DNA of 39,878 nt from Bacilli bacterium. GTDB taxonomy: Bacteria; Bacillota; Bacilli; Alicyclobacillales; SLC66. The notes under the pieces were generated by a model. The model had not been told where the DNA came from. It was given only the letters and a program-made list of their open reading frames with translations, and made no database searches. Shown piece after piece: positions 1 through 7,998 of this stretch; position 1 is the stretch's first letter; every line of letters begins with the position of its first letter. The stretch is taken from assembly GCA_013044175.1 (NCBI GenBank), contig JABEUY010000088.1:1-39878 (forward strand), written 5' to 3'. A program made the position numbers and the translations under genes.

Positions 1-20
1 AGATTGCGGCTTCTTTTTTG
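1..20 (+). terminator. 3' half of an intrinsic terminator cut by the window edge
   Basis: A GCGGCTTC arm at about 6-13 is followed by a T6 run, the same form as the 3' half of the complete terminator at 1696-1728 (GCCGGCTTC plus T7). The matching 5' arm would lie left of the window. Inferred to end a plus-strand transcript outside the window. Confidence 0.4.
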
Positions 21-45
21 TCGCAAATTCTGCCCGCTTTTTCTG

Positions 46-106
46 ATCTTTTAAGAGGACCCCGGGTTAGCCGTTTAGTACCCGTTCAGCAGTCCCTACT
101 TAAGAT
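46..106. other. Nested inverted repeats at the 3' end of the GAF-PAS gene
   Basis: Three nested pairings are visible: ATCTTTTAAG (46-55) with CTTAAGAT (99-106, two-base bulge), GGAC (57-60) with GTCC (92-95), and CGGGT (63-67) with ACCCG (80-84). The outer right arm overlaps the last codons of the minus-strand GAF-PAS gene. There is no U-tract on either strand beside the element, so it is not a classic terminator. Function unknown; it could be a 3'-UTR structure or a dispersed repeat. Confidence 0.3.
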
Positions 107-1034
107 TGCGTTCAAGTTCAATTTCTAACTTTTTGCGTTCAGTGATATCGCGTATCGTCCAAATCGACGTAAGTTCTCCATCGATTGTTGCAACACCAAG
201 CGAAACTTCACAAGTGATTACTCGACCATCTTGACGAAGAAGAAGTACATCATGAGCATCCCTTGTAGAAAATTCAATATTATTTTCATAGATTAAGCCA
301 ATTTTATCATATTGTTCTTTATCAGGGTAGATAAATGCTGTATCCTTACCCATGATTTCGTTAGAAGAAGGATAACCGAGCATTTGAGCAAATTGTTCAT
401 TACAGTAGATAAATCTCCTGTTTTTCACCATGGAAATCCCACATAGCGTATTATCAAGTAACGCTTGTTGTACCGCAAAAAGTCTTTGTTCTTTTTCAAC
501 TAAATCAACATGGTCAAGACCTCTTGAGATATCGAGCGCAACTTCTTCTAACAACGACTTCATGGATGAATCGAAAACGTTTTCATCACTAAGGTAGACA
601 CACATCACACCCCATTTTTCCCCATGACGGTGAATAAGCATCGTCGCCGTTGAGCGGATAGAAAATTGCAGCAATCTACTTCTCCACGGTGCGAGCAACT
701 CATCCTTTTCAATTGAAGAAACAAAAACGGAAGATTCTTCTCGCCAAGCAACGCCGATCGGTCCCGTCCCGTTGATCTTCGTCGCATCAATCGATGGTAC
801 AATACCCTTCACATAGTCGGTCTTACCCGAAGCGGCGACAACATGAATATCGCCAAATTCATCGGGATGTCCAATTAATATTAACGTAAGTGGTGCATAA
901 CGGAGCGCGATATCGCAACAAGTCTGAAGTAATGTCATAGCATCTTGTGAGGAAGCAATGGCTTGATTCATCGCAATAAGCATACGAGTAAAATTAGTAA
1001 ACCATTGATCACGTTCACGGACTCTATCAACCAT
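96..1034 (-). CDS. GAF-PAS sensor protein without output domain
   Basis: A cytosolic protein of about 312 aa. The N-terminal half (about residues 10-175) is a GAF domain. It is clearly paralogous to the first GAF of the GGDEF/EAL protein at 22257: both have a MLIA-N start helix, an Arg-Ser-x-Ala/Thr core and an LDIS-GL-H-DL end. Residues about 185-300 form a PAS domain ending in the usual DITERKK linker. In relatives this linker runs straight into GGDEF, but here a stop follows at once and the next 95 bases do not encode one. No ligand-specific residue could be assigned. I chose the ATG at 1034 because AAGGTGG lies 7 bases upstream; the GTG at 1055 has no visible ribosome binding site. Either a stand-alone sensor or an old truncation. 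Confidence 0.85.
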   Translation of the reverse strand: MVDRVRERDQWFTNFTRMLIAMNQAIASSQDAMTLLQTCCDIALRYAPLTLILIGHPDEFGDIHVVAASGKTDYVKGIVPSIDATKINGTGPIGVAWREESSVFVSSIEKDELLAPWRSRLLQFSIRSTATMLIHRHGEKWGVMCVYLSDENVFDSSMKSLLEEVALDISRGLDHVDLVEKEQRLFAVQQALLDNTLCGISMVKNRRFIYCNEQFAQMLGYPSSNEIMGKDTAFIYPDKEQYDKIGLIYENNIEFSTRDAHDVLLLRQDGRVITCEVSLGVATIDGELTSIWTIRDITERKKLEIELERNLK

Positions 1035-1062
1035 GTCAGCCACCTTCTTACCCACTAATTTA

Positions 1063-1077
1063 TTACAGTAACTGTAA
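1063..1077. promoter_or_regulatory. Inverted repeat TTACAG-N3-CTGTAA
   Basis: Perfect 6-bp arms separated by three bases, about 30 bp upstream of the GAF-PAS start on the minus strand. The position suits an operator, but the binding protein is unknown. Confidence 0.35.
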
Positions 1078-1160
1078 CGTATCTCTTCTATTAGTCTAAT
1101 CGAATTTTGATCAATAAAGTAGAGCTAAATTACAAAGAATCGTCTATCCATGAAATAAAG

Positions 1161-1177
1161 TATCATAAGTTATGATA
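1161..1177. promoter_or_regulatory. 17-bp perfect palindrome upstream of dinB-like gene
   Basis: TATCATAA-G-TTATGATA has 8-bp perfect arms around one base and lies 40 bp before the TTG start at 1217. A perfect palindrome of this length in an intergenic region is a good operator candidate (inference). No regulator gene lies beside it. Confidence 0.45.
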
Positions 1178-1216
1178 AAATAATAAGTAATCTGACGAAG
1201 AAAGGAAGATTTCATT

Positions 1217-1675
1217 TTGCTTTTATCCGAACAGTTTTTACACGCTTTCGAAGGACATCGCAAATCCTTGTTGCAACTACTTGATGCGGTATCCGAAGAA
1301 CAATTTTCCTTTAAACCTTGGGATGATGCTATGTCCTTTGGGAAATTATTTCATCATACCTTAACTTCTACCCGCACATTTTGGGGCAGCGTTCATAAGG
1401 GAGAATTTGAACGAGCCACCTTACCCGAAGTACAAACTCTTGAAGATTTACATAAGCTTGCTCTCCAAGTGACAACAGAAGATCAACAACTCATCACAGG
1501 ATTAAGCGATGAATTTTTAAACCAGTCGATCATCACCCCCTTTAGTCCAAATCCTATCGTCAAATATCAGTTGCTCCTGATGTCTCGTGATCATGAAATT
1601 CATCATAAAGGACAACTTTTTGTGTATGCCAGAATGATGGGTGCCAAAGAACTACCATTTTTCGTTGCTCGCTAA
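1217..1675 (+). CDS. DinB-family metal-dependent protein
   Basis: 152 aa, the usual length of the DinB/YfiT four-helix-bundle family. The three expected metal-ligand histidines are visible: His47 in the FHHTL segment, and His126 and His130 in the RDHEIHHKGQ segment. Members bind Ni/Zn and include thiol-S-transferases (BstA, bacillithiol) and damage-inducible proteins; the substrate cannot be told here. The start is TTG, supported by AAAGGAAG about 9 bases upstream. It is a monocistronic gene with its own terminator (1696-1728) and a palindromic operator candidate upstream. Confidence 0.85.
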   Translation: MLLSEQFLHAFEGHRKSLLQLLDAVSEEQFSFKPWDDAMSFGKLFHHTLTSTRTFWGSVHKGEFERATLPEVQTLEDLHKLALQVTTEDQQLITGLSDEFLNQSIITPFSPNPIVKYQLLLMSRDHEIHHKGQLFVYARMMGAKELPFFVAR

Positions 1676-1695
1676 TCGATCCTACTACGCAATCT

Positions 1696-1728
1696 GAAGT
1701 CGGCATTCCCGCGCCGGCTTCTTTTTTT
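1696..1728 (+). terminator. Intrinsic terminator of the dinB-like gene
   Basis: A 9-bp stem, GAAGTCGGC with GCCGGCTTC (one T-G wobble), encloses an 8-nt loop and is followed by T7. It lies 20 bp after the stop codon. Confidence 0.85.
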
Positions 1729-1843
1729 ATCATGATTTCACAAAAAATATGAATACACCGTGATTTTTATGTTGATTTTCATTTTTCGACACATTGCAAA
1801 TCGATTGAAACTTTTTTATCTTATAAATTAGTCTAAATGGATG

Positions 1844-1872
1844 TTGTACACATTCGTCAAAAACTTTATAGT
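1844..1872 (+). promoter_or_regulatory. Promoter of the riboswitch-cheA transcript
   Basis: TTGTAC (-35, 1844-1849) and TATAGT (-10, 1867-1872) are separated by exactly 17 bp, giving a predicted start near 1879, 40 nt ahead of the aptamer. A second, weaker hexamer pair (TTGTAT 1890, TATATG 1913) would start inside the aptamer. A CCGATTC element at 1881-1887 loosely resembles a sigma-D -10 but has no convincing -35. Confidence 0.55.
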
Positions 1873-1918
1873 GACCCTATCCGATTCTCTTGTATCGTAC
1901 AAATTGTTGTTCTATATG

Positions 1919-2016
1919 CTTCTTCGAAAGGGCAAACTAGCGGAAACGCAAGGACGCAAAACTTCGAGTCTAAGGAAAGCTTTTCTTTCTATGGCGGTCG
2001 AGTTATTACGAGGAGT
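1919..2016 (+). promoter_or_regulatory. Cyclic-di-GMP class I riboswitch aptamer (GEMM-I)
   Basis: The hallmark elements are in order: P1 (1920-1926 with 2009-2015), the GGCAAAC junction (1931-1937), a GCG-GAAA-CGC hairpin with a GNRA tetraloop (1940-1949), the conserved GGACGCAAA (1952-1960), and P3 carrying a CUAAG / UAUGG 11-nt-type tetraloop receptor (1970-1974 and 1990-1994). This is the known three-helix c-di-GMP-I fold. The 3' strand of P3 contains GGCGGTCG (1993-2000), exactly complementary to CGACCGCC (2035-2042) in the terminator's 5' arm. Ligand binding should therefore free the terminator: an OFF switch for cheA and downstream genes. Confidence 0.93.
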
Positions 2017-2033
2017 CTTTCTTTGACGTCCCC

Positions 2034-2065
2034 ACGACCGCCTGCCCAGTAGCCGGTCGTTTTTT
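2034..2065 (+). terminator. Riboswitch-controlled intrinsic terminator
   Basis: A 7-bp stem, ACGACCG (2034-2040) with CGGTCGT (2054-2060), is followed by T6. The 5' arm can alternatively pair for 8 bp with 1993-2000 in the aptamer, so terminator and antiterminator are mutually exclusive. Confidence 0.88.
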
Positions 2066-2084
2066 GTTCTGGGGGGATAACGAG

Positions 2085-4088
2085 ATGACAAATCCTATCG
2101 ATCATGAATCGATGCTCGACATGTACTTGTTTGAGACCAACCAAAATCTCGAACAATTAGAGCAATTGATTTTAGCAAGCGAAAAGAAAAATACGTTTGA
2201 TCGTGACGATATCAACGATATTTTTCGAATTATGCATACCATCAAGGGCTCTTCGGCCATGATGAATTACCAAATGATTTCCGATCTTGCTCACGCACTC
2301 GAAGATGTATTTTTCTATTTTCGAGAGAATAGTACAGCACTTATCGATTACGAGAGCGTAAGCGATCTTATGTTTGATGGCATCGATTTTATGAAGCAAG
2401 AAATTGAGAAGATTGAGCGCAAAGATCCTCCCGATGGTGAAGCAACAGAATTACTTGGAACTATACAATTCTTCCTTGAGAGACTTAAAATTCCAAATAA
2501 TGAAGAAGTGTCATCAACGCTGGTGCCAGCCTATTACAGCGTCAACCTTCGCTATCAAGAAGGTTGCGAGATGGAAAATATCCGTGCATTTTCAGTCATT
2601 CACAATCTAAAAGAACATTGTTCATCAATGATTCATCTTCCCGAAGATCTCACGTCAGACCCCAAAGCTGCCGAAATCATTCGGCAACAAGGTTTTACTA
2701 TACACGTGCAAACCGATCTTTCAGCAAAAGAACTGGAAGATCTTCTTCAACAAACGATCTATCTCGATCAATTAACCATTCAACCAGAAACGGATGAAAC
2801 AACTTTTAACCGTTTTGAAGATACAAAACCTACTGAAGTTAAGACGAGCAACACGTCTTGTGACGTGATTCCTCAAAAAAGTCAGGAAGTGAATGAAACT
2901 CATCAGATCATCGCACAAACCTACATCAGTGTGAATGTCGAAAAGTTGGATAAATTTATGGATTTAGTCGGCGAATTGGTCATCGCAGAAGCGATGGTCT
3001 CGAATAATCCGGATATTGTTGGCCGTGATTTGCAAAATTTCGCAAGGGCATCTCGCCAACTACAAAAAATCACAAGTGAATTACAAGATATCGCGATGTC
3101 CATTCGCATGGTACCTCTTGAAGCGACATTTAAAAAAATGCATCGCATCGTGCGAGATATGAGTAAGAAATTAGCCAAAAAAGTAGACTTACAAATCATT
3201 GGTGAAACGATTGAAGTCGATAAAAATATTATTGATCACATCGCTGATCCACTGATGCATCTGGTGCGAAACGCGATCGATCATGGACTTGAAACACAAG
3301 ATGAAAGAACGAAAAAAGGAAAAACGGAACCCGCAACGATCACGCTTGAGGCAAAAAATGAAGGCAGTGACGTCCTTATCCTGGTTCGCGATAATGGTCG
3401 AGGACTTGATAAAGAAAAAATCTTGCAAAAAGCTCGGCATAATCAGCTATTACACAAGCCTGAAGAAGACTATACCGAGCGAGAAATCTTTAATCTGATT
3501 TTGCTGCCTGGGTTTAGTACGAATGAACAAGTAACAGAATTTTCTGGACGTGGTGTCGGCATGGATGTTGTTTCTAAGAACATCGAATCGGTTGGTGGCG
3601 CCGTCGTTGTCGACAGTGTCTATGAAGTCGGCACGACGATCACCCTAAAAATGCCACTTACGCTAGCGATCATCGATGGCATGAACATCCGTGTCGGACG
3701 TTCGATCTATACGATACCCACGACAGCGATCAAAGAATCTTTTCGGCCGTCGCCAAAGCAAATCGTCAACGATCCTGACGGTAACGAAATGGTGATGGTC
3801 AGAGGTAATTGTTACGCCATCTTGCGACTGCATCAACTTTTTAAAGCGAAAGCGGATGCAACCACCTTTGATCAAGGCATTTTCTTGATGGTGGAATATG
3901 AAGGTGAGGTGTTTTGTCTATTCGCTGATGAGTTGCTCGGCAAACAACAGATCGTCGTCAAATCCCTACCTAATTACATCAAGAAAATCCGATCTATTCA
4001 TTATCTCGCCGGTTGTACCCTTCTCGGCGATGGCAGCATCAGTCTCATACTCAATCTCGCCGCAATCAGTCAAAAAGGAGGTCGATAG
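2085..4088 (+). CDS. cheA: Chemotaxis histidine kinase CheA
   Basis: 667 aa, normal for CheA. It autophosphorylates and donates phosphate to CheY/CheB-type receivers, working at receptor arrays with CheW. Domains: HPt/P1 with phospho-His51 in HTIKGSS; a P2-like domain (about 148-232); P3 dimerisation helices (about 280-345); the P4 HATPase with N-box RNAIDHG (Asn396), G1 DNGRG (436-440) and G2 GRGVGMD (488-494); and the C-terminal CheW-like P5 (about 525-667). The ATG at 2085 is preceded by GGGGGG (2071-2076). An upstream in-frame TTG at 2064 falls in the terminator T-run and is rejected. First gene after the c-di-GMP riboswitch; cheW follows 3 bp after the stop. Confidence 0.97.
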   Translation: MTNPIDHESMLDMYLFETNQNLEQLEQLILASEKKNTFDRDDINDIFRIMHTIKGSSAMMNYQMISDLAHALEDVFFYFRENSTALIDYESVSDLMFDGIDFMKQEIEKIERKDPPDGEATELLGTIQFFLERLKIPNNEEVSSTLVPAYYSVNLRYQEGCEMENIRAFSVIHNLKEHCSSMIHLPEDLTSDPKAAEIIRQQGFTIHVQTDLSAKELEDLLQQTIYLDQLTIQPETDETTFNRFEDTKPTEVKTSNTSCDVIPQKSQEVNETHQIIAQTYISVNVEKLDKFMDLVGELVIAEAMVSNNPDIVGRDLQNFARASRQLQKITSELQDIAMSIRMVPLEATFKKMHRIVRDMSKKLAKKVDLQIIGETIEVDKNIIDHIADPLMHLVRNAIDHGLETQDERTKKGKTEPATITLEAKNEGSDVLILVRDNGRGLDKEKILQKARHNQLLHKPEEDYTEREIFNLILLPGFSTNEQVTEFSGRGVGMDVVSKNIESVGGAVVVDSVYEVGTTITLKMPLTLAIIDGMNIRVGRSIYTIPTTAIKESFRPSPKQIVNDPDGNEMVMVRGNCYAILRLHQLFKAKADATTFDQGIFLMVEYEGEVFCLFADELLGKQQIVVKSLPNYIKKIRSIHYLAGCTLLGDGSISLILNLAAISQKGGR

Positions 4089-4091
4089 GTC

Positions 4092-4586
4092 ATGCCGACA
4101 GATTCTGAACTCGAACTCGAAGAAGACACACAAAAAGGCAAATACCTTACTTTTTCGCTCGGCAGTGAAGATTATGGATTGGAGATTCGTTTTGTAACAG
4201 AAATCATCAAACTACAACCAATCACTGAAATTCCAGAAATGCCCGACTATATTAAAGGCATCATCAATTTACGCGGAAAAATCATTCCTCTTATGGACGT
4301 GCGATTGCGATTCAAAAAAACAGAAATCACGTATAACGATCGCACTTGCGTCATCGTGATCGATATCGATGAGGTCACGATTGGTCTCATCGTCGATAGT
4401 GTATCCGAAGTACTATCGATTCCTGATGAAGAGATCGTTCTACCGCCTGATCTCAAGAAAGACAGCAATCGCTATATCTCAGGCATTGGGAAAGTAGGGG
4501 GTGACGTTAAGCTTTTGATCGATGGCATGAAACTACTTTCCGATGATGATGCGCTCCTCGTCGAAAAAATGGGTGAAAGGGGTTAA
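4092..4586 (+). CDS. cheW: Chemotaxis coupling protein CheW
   Basis: 164 aa. A single CheW domain (about residues 17-155) with the family pattern YLTFSLG near the start, [12 protein letters not shown] in the middle and VDSVSEV later. It links CheA P5 to the tips of chemoreceptors. The acidic N-terminal tail (about 1-14) is not part of the fold. The start is set by AAAGGAGG about 9 bases upstream, inside the end of cheA. The mcp gene starts 5 bp after the stop, so cheA-cheW-mcp is one operon. Confidence 0.97.
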   Translation: MPTDSELELEEDTQKGKYLTFSLGSEDYGLEIRFVTEIIKLQPITEIPEMPDYIKGIINLRGKIIPLMDVRLRFKKTEITYNDRTCVIVIDIDEVTIGLIVDSVSEVLSIPDEEIVLPPDLKKDSNRYISGIGKVGGDVKLLIDGMKLLSDDDALLVEKMGERG

Positions 4587-4591
4587 ATCCT

Positions 4592-7087
4592 ATGAACTGG
4601 TATACGAATCTTCCTATCCGAACAAGAATGCTGGTCAGTTTTCTCTCTTCAACGATCATCACGATGGTTATCAGTCTTCTCGTAGGTCTTGACATCGCGA
4701 GCAACCACACATCACTCGCCGTCGAATTGATCATCGGTCTCATCATCGTCGTTCTTATTCTCGCATCGATCATGGGCGTTAGTTTAGCCAAAAGTATCTC
4801 GCGTCCGATCGAAGCGATCACAACTGCCTTATCGCGTATCGCAACTGGTGATTTTGATAAAAATCTCGTCAATCCTTATCACGATGAATTTCAAAATCCA
4901 CTTAACGGTGTGATGACGATCAGCAAAAACATCTTGCAGCTCGTCGATGCGATGAACGATATGGCTCGTCAACATGAATTAGGCGACATCGACGTGACCA
5001 TCGACGGAACGCGGTTTACTGGCACATACCGTACGGTCGCTGAAAATATCAACACGATGGTACAAGCCCACATCACTGCGAAGAAAAAAGTCATGGCTGT
5101 CGTGGCGGAGTTTGCTAAAGGAAATTTCGAAGCCGAACTCGAGAAATTCCCCGGTAAAAAAGCGTTTCTCAATGAAACGGTGGAAGCGATGCGTTCCAAT
5201 CTCCATCAGGTAACCGAAGAAATCAACCGCTTGACCTCCGCTTCGAAAGAAGGTCGATTAGCAGAAAGAACACGAGTTCAACACTACCATGGTGATTGGA
5301 AAAATCTTATGCAAGGGCTCAATGAAATGCTCGATGCTATCTTACAACCGATACAAGAAGCCTCTTATGTATTGAAGGAAATGGAAATCGGCAATGTAAG
5401 TGCTCGCGTCAAAGGCGACTACCAAGGAGACCATGCTTTGATTAAGGATGCCTTGAACAACTCGCTTTCAACGATCGAAACGTTACTTCAGGACCTGCAA
5501 GAGATGGCCTTACAGCATGATCTTGGTGATATCGATGTCAGAGTCGACGAAAAGGCGTATCAAGGTTCCTATCGCACATTGGCCAAGGGGATCAATGATA
5601 TGGTTTTTGGCCACATCGCCGTAAAAAGAAAAGCGATGGCTTGTGTCTCCTCCTTTGCCAAAGGCGATTTTGATGCTGAACTCGAAAAATTCCCAGGTAA
5701 AAAAGCTTTTATCAACGACAATCTTGAACAACTTCGTAAGAATCTAAAAGATGTACATGTTGAGCTTAATGAACTCGTCATCGCTTCCAATGAAGGGCGA
5801 TTATCCGAACGTGCGGATACCACGAAATTCCAAGGTGACTGGAATCAATTAATGCGCGGTGTCAACGGGCTGCTCGATGCGATTTTACTGCCTATTCAAG
5901 AAGCCGCGACCGTTTTGGACAATATGGCTAAGGGCGATTTAAAGCGCAAGGTAGAAGGCGATTATCGCGGCGATCATGCCAAAATCAAAAGCGCACTCAA
6001 TGAAACGATCACGACACTCTCTTCGTATGTAAATGAAATTTCTTCAACGCTTAATGAAATGGCAAATGGTAATTTAAAAGTGGGTATCGTTGCCGACTAT
6101 CGTGGCGATTTTGCGAGTATCAAGCTCTCATTAAACGAAATCATCCGCTCGATGAATACTGTGCTCAGTGATATCGCCAGCACTTCATCGCAAGTGGCTG
6201 CTGGCGCTCGCCAAGTCTCTGACTCTGCCCAAGTGCTTTCACAAGGGTCAACCGAACAAGCAAGCTCTGTCCAAGAACTCACCGCATCGATGGAAGAAAT
6301 CGCTGCGCAAACCAAACAAAATTCTTTAAGTGCTAACCAAGCAAGCGAGCTCGCGCTTTCCGCGAAATCAGGAGCTACGCAAGGCAATTCGCAGATGCGT
6401 GAAATGTTACAAGCTATGCAAGCGATCAATGAGTCTTCGGCTAATATTTCTAAGATTATCAAAGTGATCGATGAGATCGCCTTCCAAACCAACATCTTAG
6501 CGCTCAATGCTGCCGTCGAAGCAGCCAGAGCGGGTCAACATGGCAAAGGCTTTGCCGTTGTGGCTGAAGAAGTGCGTAATCTAGCGGCCAGAAGTGCAAA
6601 TGCAGCTAAAGAAACAACAGGGTTAATCGAAAGTTCCATACGTAAAGTTGAGGACGGTTCTAAAATTGCCAATGAAACGGCAGATGCGCTCAATGTCATC
6701 GTCGAAGGTGTCTCGAAAGTTGCCAATCTCGTCGCCGAAATCGCGAAAGCATCCAATGAACAAGCACTCGGCATCACGCAGGTAAACCAAGGCATTATTC
6801 AAGTTTCGCAAGTTGTACAAATGAATTCAGCAACGGCTGAAGAAAGTGCAGCAGCGAGTGAAGAACTGTCCAGTCAATCCGAACTGCTTAAACAGATGGT
6901 TGGTCGTTTTCAACTAAAACGAGTTGATCAGGGCGTCACGCAAAACGAAATCCAACCCGATGTGCTAAAAATGCTTGAAAAGTTAGAAGCCGATGCGCAA
7001 AGCAGTGCGAAATATCCTACACAAAACAATCATGATTGGCGACAAACGAAAGTTGCCGTCAGCAGCCAAGATTTTGGTAAATACTAA
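4592..7087 (+). CDS. Methyl-accepting chemotaxis protein with duplicated cytosolic module
   Basis: 831 aa. Two membrane helices (about 12-33 and 43-66) are separated by only about ten residues, so there is no extracellular ligand domain and sensing must be membrane-proximal or cytosolic. A HAMP follows (about 67-120). Two copies of a roughly 180-residue module then occur (about 118-298 and 299-478), each with LGDIDV, YRT-A-x-IN-MV, FAKG and an identical [12 protein letters not shown] block, then another HAMP-like stretch. The signalling tip, with the [20 protein letters not shown] pattern, spans about 627-667. There is no C-terminal NWETF-type CheR-docking pentapeptide. The position inside the che operon suggests it is the cognate receptor; the signal is unknown. 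Confidence 0.95.
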   Translation: MNWYTNLPIRTRMLVSFLSSTIITMVISLLVGLDIASNHTSLAVELIIGLIIVVLILASIMGVSLAKSISRPIEAITTALSRIATGDFDKNLVNPYHDEFQNPLNGVMTISKNILQLVDAMNDMARQHELGDIDVTIDGTRFTGTYRTVAENINTMVQAHITAKKKVMAVVAEFAKGNFEAELEKFPGKKAFLNETVEAMRSNLHQVTEEINRLTSASKEGRLAERTRVQHYHGDWKNLMQGLNEMLDAILQPIQEASYVLKEMEIGNVSARVKGDYQGDHALIKDALNNSLSTIETLLQDLQEMALQHDLGDIDVRVDEKAYQGSYRTLAKGINDMVFGHIAVKRKAMACVSSFAKGDFDAELEKFPGKKAFINDNLEQLRKNLKDVHVELNELVIASNEGRLSERADTTKFQGDWNQLMRGVNGLLDAILLPIQEAATVLDNMAKGDLKRKVEGDYRGDHAKIKSALNETITTLSSYVNEISSTLNEMANGNLKVGIVADYRGDFASIKLSLNEIIRSMNTVLSDIASTSSQVAAGARQVSDSAQVLSQGSTEQASSVQELTASMEEIAAQTKQNSLSANQASELALSAKSGATQGNSQMREMLQAMQAINESSANISKIIKVIDEIAFQTNILALNAAVEAARAGQHGKGFAVVAEEVRNLAARSANAAKETTGLIESSIRKVEDGSKIANETADALNVIVEGVSKVANLVAEIAKASNEQALGITQVNQGIIQVSQVVQMNSATAEESAAASEELSSQSELLKQMVGRFQLKRVDQGVTQNEIQPDVLKMLEKLEADAQSSAKYPTQNNHDWRQTKVAVSSQDFGKY
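4943..6025 (+). repeat. Tandem intragenic duplication in the chemoreceptor gene
   Basis: Two direct copies, about 541 bp apart, encode residues about 118-298 and 299-478 of the MCP. Protein identity is highest around [17 protein letters not shown] (residues 174-192 and 355-373). The first copy begins with HELGDID and the second with HDLGDID. The copies have diverged at DNA level, so the duplication is not recent. Confidence 0.8.
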
Positions 7088-7098
7088 GTGAGTTTTGC

Positions 7099-7137
7099 GC
7101 ATAAGCCCGTTATATTCTCACCATGGCGGGCTTATGC
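7099..7137 (+). terminator. Hairpin between mcp and cheR
   Basis: An 11-bp perfect stem, GCATAAGCCCG (7099-7109) with CGGGCTTATGC (7127-7137), is followed by a weak TCACTTTTC tail. It could be a leaky terminator or an mRNA-stabilising hairpin that sets a lower dose of cheR, cheB and hemerythrin than of cheA, cheW and mcp. Confidence 0.6.
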
Positions 7138-7165
7138 TCACTTTTCAAAACAATGAGGTGTTATC

Positions 7166-7987
7166 ATGATCACGATGACACATAAGGAATTCTCACAACT
7201 TGCTTCCTTTGTCAAAGACAACTTCGGGGTTCATTTAAAACCCGAGAAAATCATGTTGATCAATAATCGTTTGCAAGAAACCATCAATACCTTACAATTA
7301 ACCTCTTTCTCTGAATACTCTGACTATGTGATGAAAGATAAAAGCGGCAACGCATTAAGGATACTTCTCGACAAAGTAACCACACACCACACTTTTTTTT
7401 ATCGAGAATCCGATCACTTTGCCTTTGTTAAAAATCATGTACTTCCCTATTATAAGAACAAGCTAATTCAGCATGATCTTCGAATCTGGAGTGCCGGATG
7501 CTCTTCTGGCGAAGAACCCTACACACTTGCTATGCTAATCGATGAATTTTTTGGCGCAGAAAAAGCGCAATGGAACACGCAAATTCTCGCTACGGATTTG
7601 TCTCAGGTCGTCCTCGATGTTGCGGTACGAGGTATTTATAAAGTCGAAGCAACTTCCAAACTGCCACCAGGTTGGCTTTATCAGTATTTTCGACGTATTG
7701 ATCATGAACATGTCGAGGTAATCGAACGGATCAAAAAGGAAGTGATCTATCGACCGTTCAATCTTATGGAAGAATACTATCCATTCAAACAAAAATTTCA
7801 TTTTATTTTTTGTCGAAATGTGATGATTTACTTTGATGAACCTACGAAGTACAGTCTAATTAAACAATTTTATGACCATTTGGAACCTGGTGGCTTTCTT
7901 ATGATCGGTCATGCTGAAACGATAGATAGGATGAAGACCGATTTTCAGTACGTCGTACCAGCGATTTATCGCAAGCCACTTGCCTAG
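7166..7987 (+). CDS. cheR: Chemoreceptor methyltransferase CheR
   Basis: 273 aa, the family's usual length. It transfers methyl groups from S-adenosylmethionine to receptor glutamates for adaptation. An N-terminal helical CheR domain (1-75) is followed by the Rossmann methyltransferase domain with the SAM motif IWSAGCSSGEEPYTLAM (107-123) and the family signature FCRNVMIYFD (215-224). ATG 7166 is preceded by GAGGTG. It is separated from mcp by a hairpin, and cheB follows 11 bp after the stop. Confidence 0.97.
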   Translation: MITMTHKEFSQLASFVKDNFGVHLKPEKIMLINNRLQETINTLQLTSFSEYSDYVMKDKSGNALRILLDKVTTHHTFFYRESDHFAFVKNHVLPYYKNKLIQHDLRIWSAGCSSGEEPYTLAMLIDEFFGAEKAQWNTQILATDLSQVVLDVAVRGIYKVEATSKLPPGWLYQYFRRIDHEHVEVIERIKKEVIYRPFNLMEEYYPFKQKFHFIFCRNVMIYFDEPTKYSLIKQFYDHLEPGGFLMIGHAETIDRMKTDFQYVVPAIYRKPLA

Positions 7988-7998
7988 AGGTTACGATC

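Noticed and set aside
1880-1887. Sigma-D (flagellar) -10 element TCCGATTC
   Set aside because: No matching TAAA -35 at the right distance; the sigma-A-type hexamers at 1844 and 1867 fit better.
1837-2052. Two short overlapping open frames in the cheA leader
   Set aside because: They overlap the aptamer and terminator, lack ribosome binding sites and resemble no protein.
2064-2087. TTG start for cheA at 2064
   Set aside because: It lies in the T-run of the riboswitch terminator and upstream of the GGGGGG site; ATG 2085 has the correct spacing.
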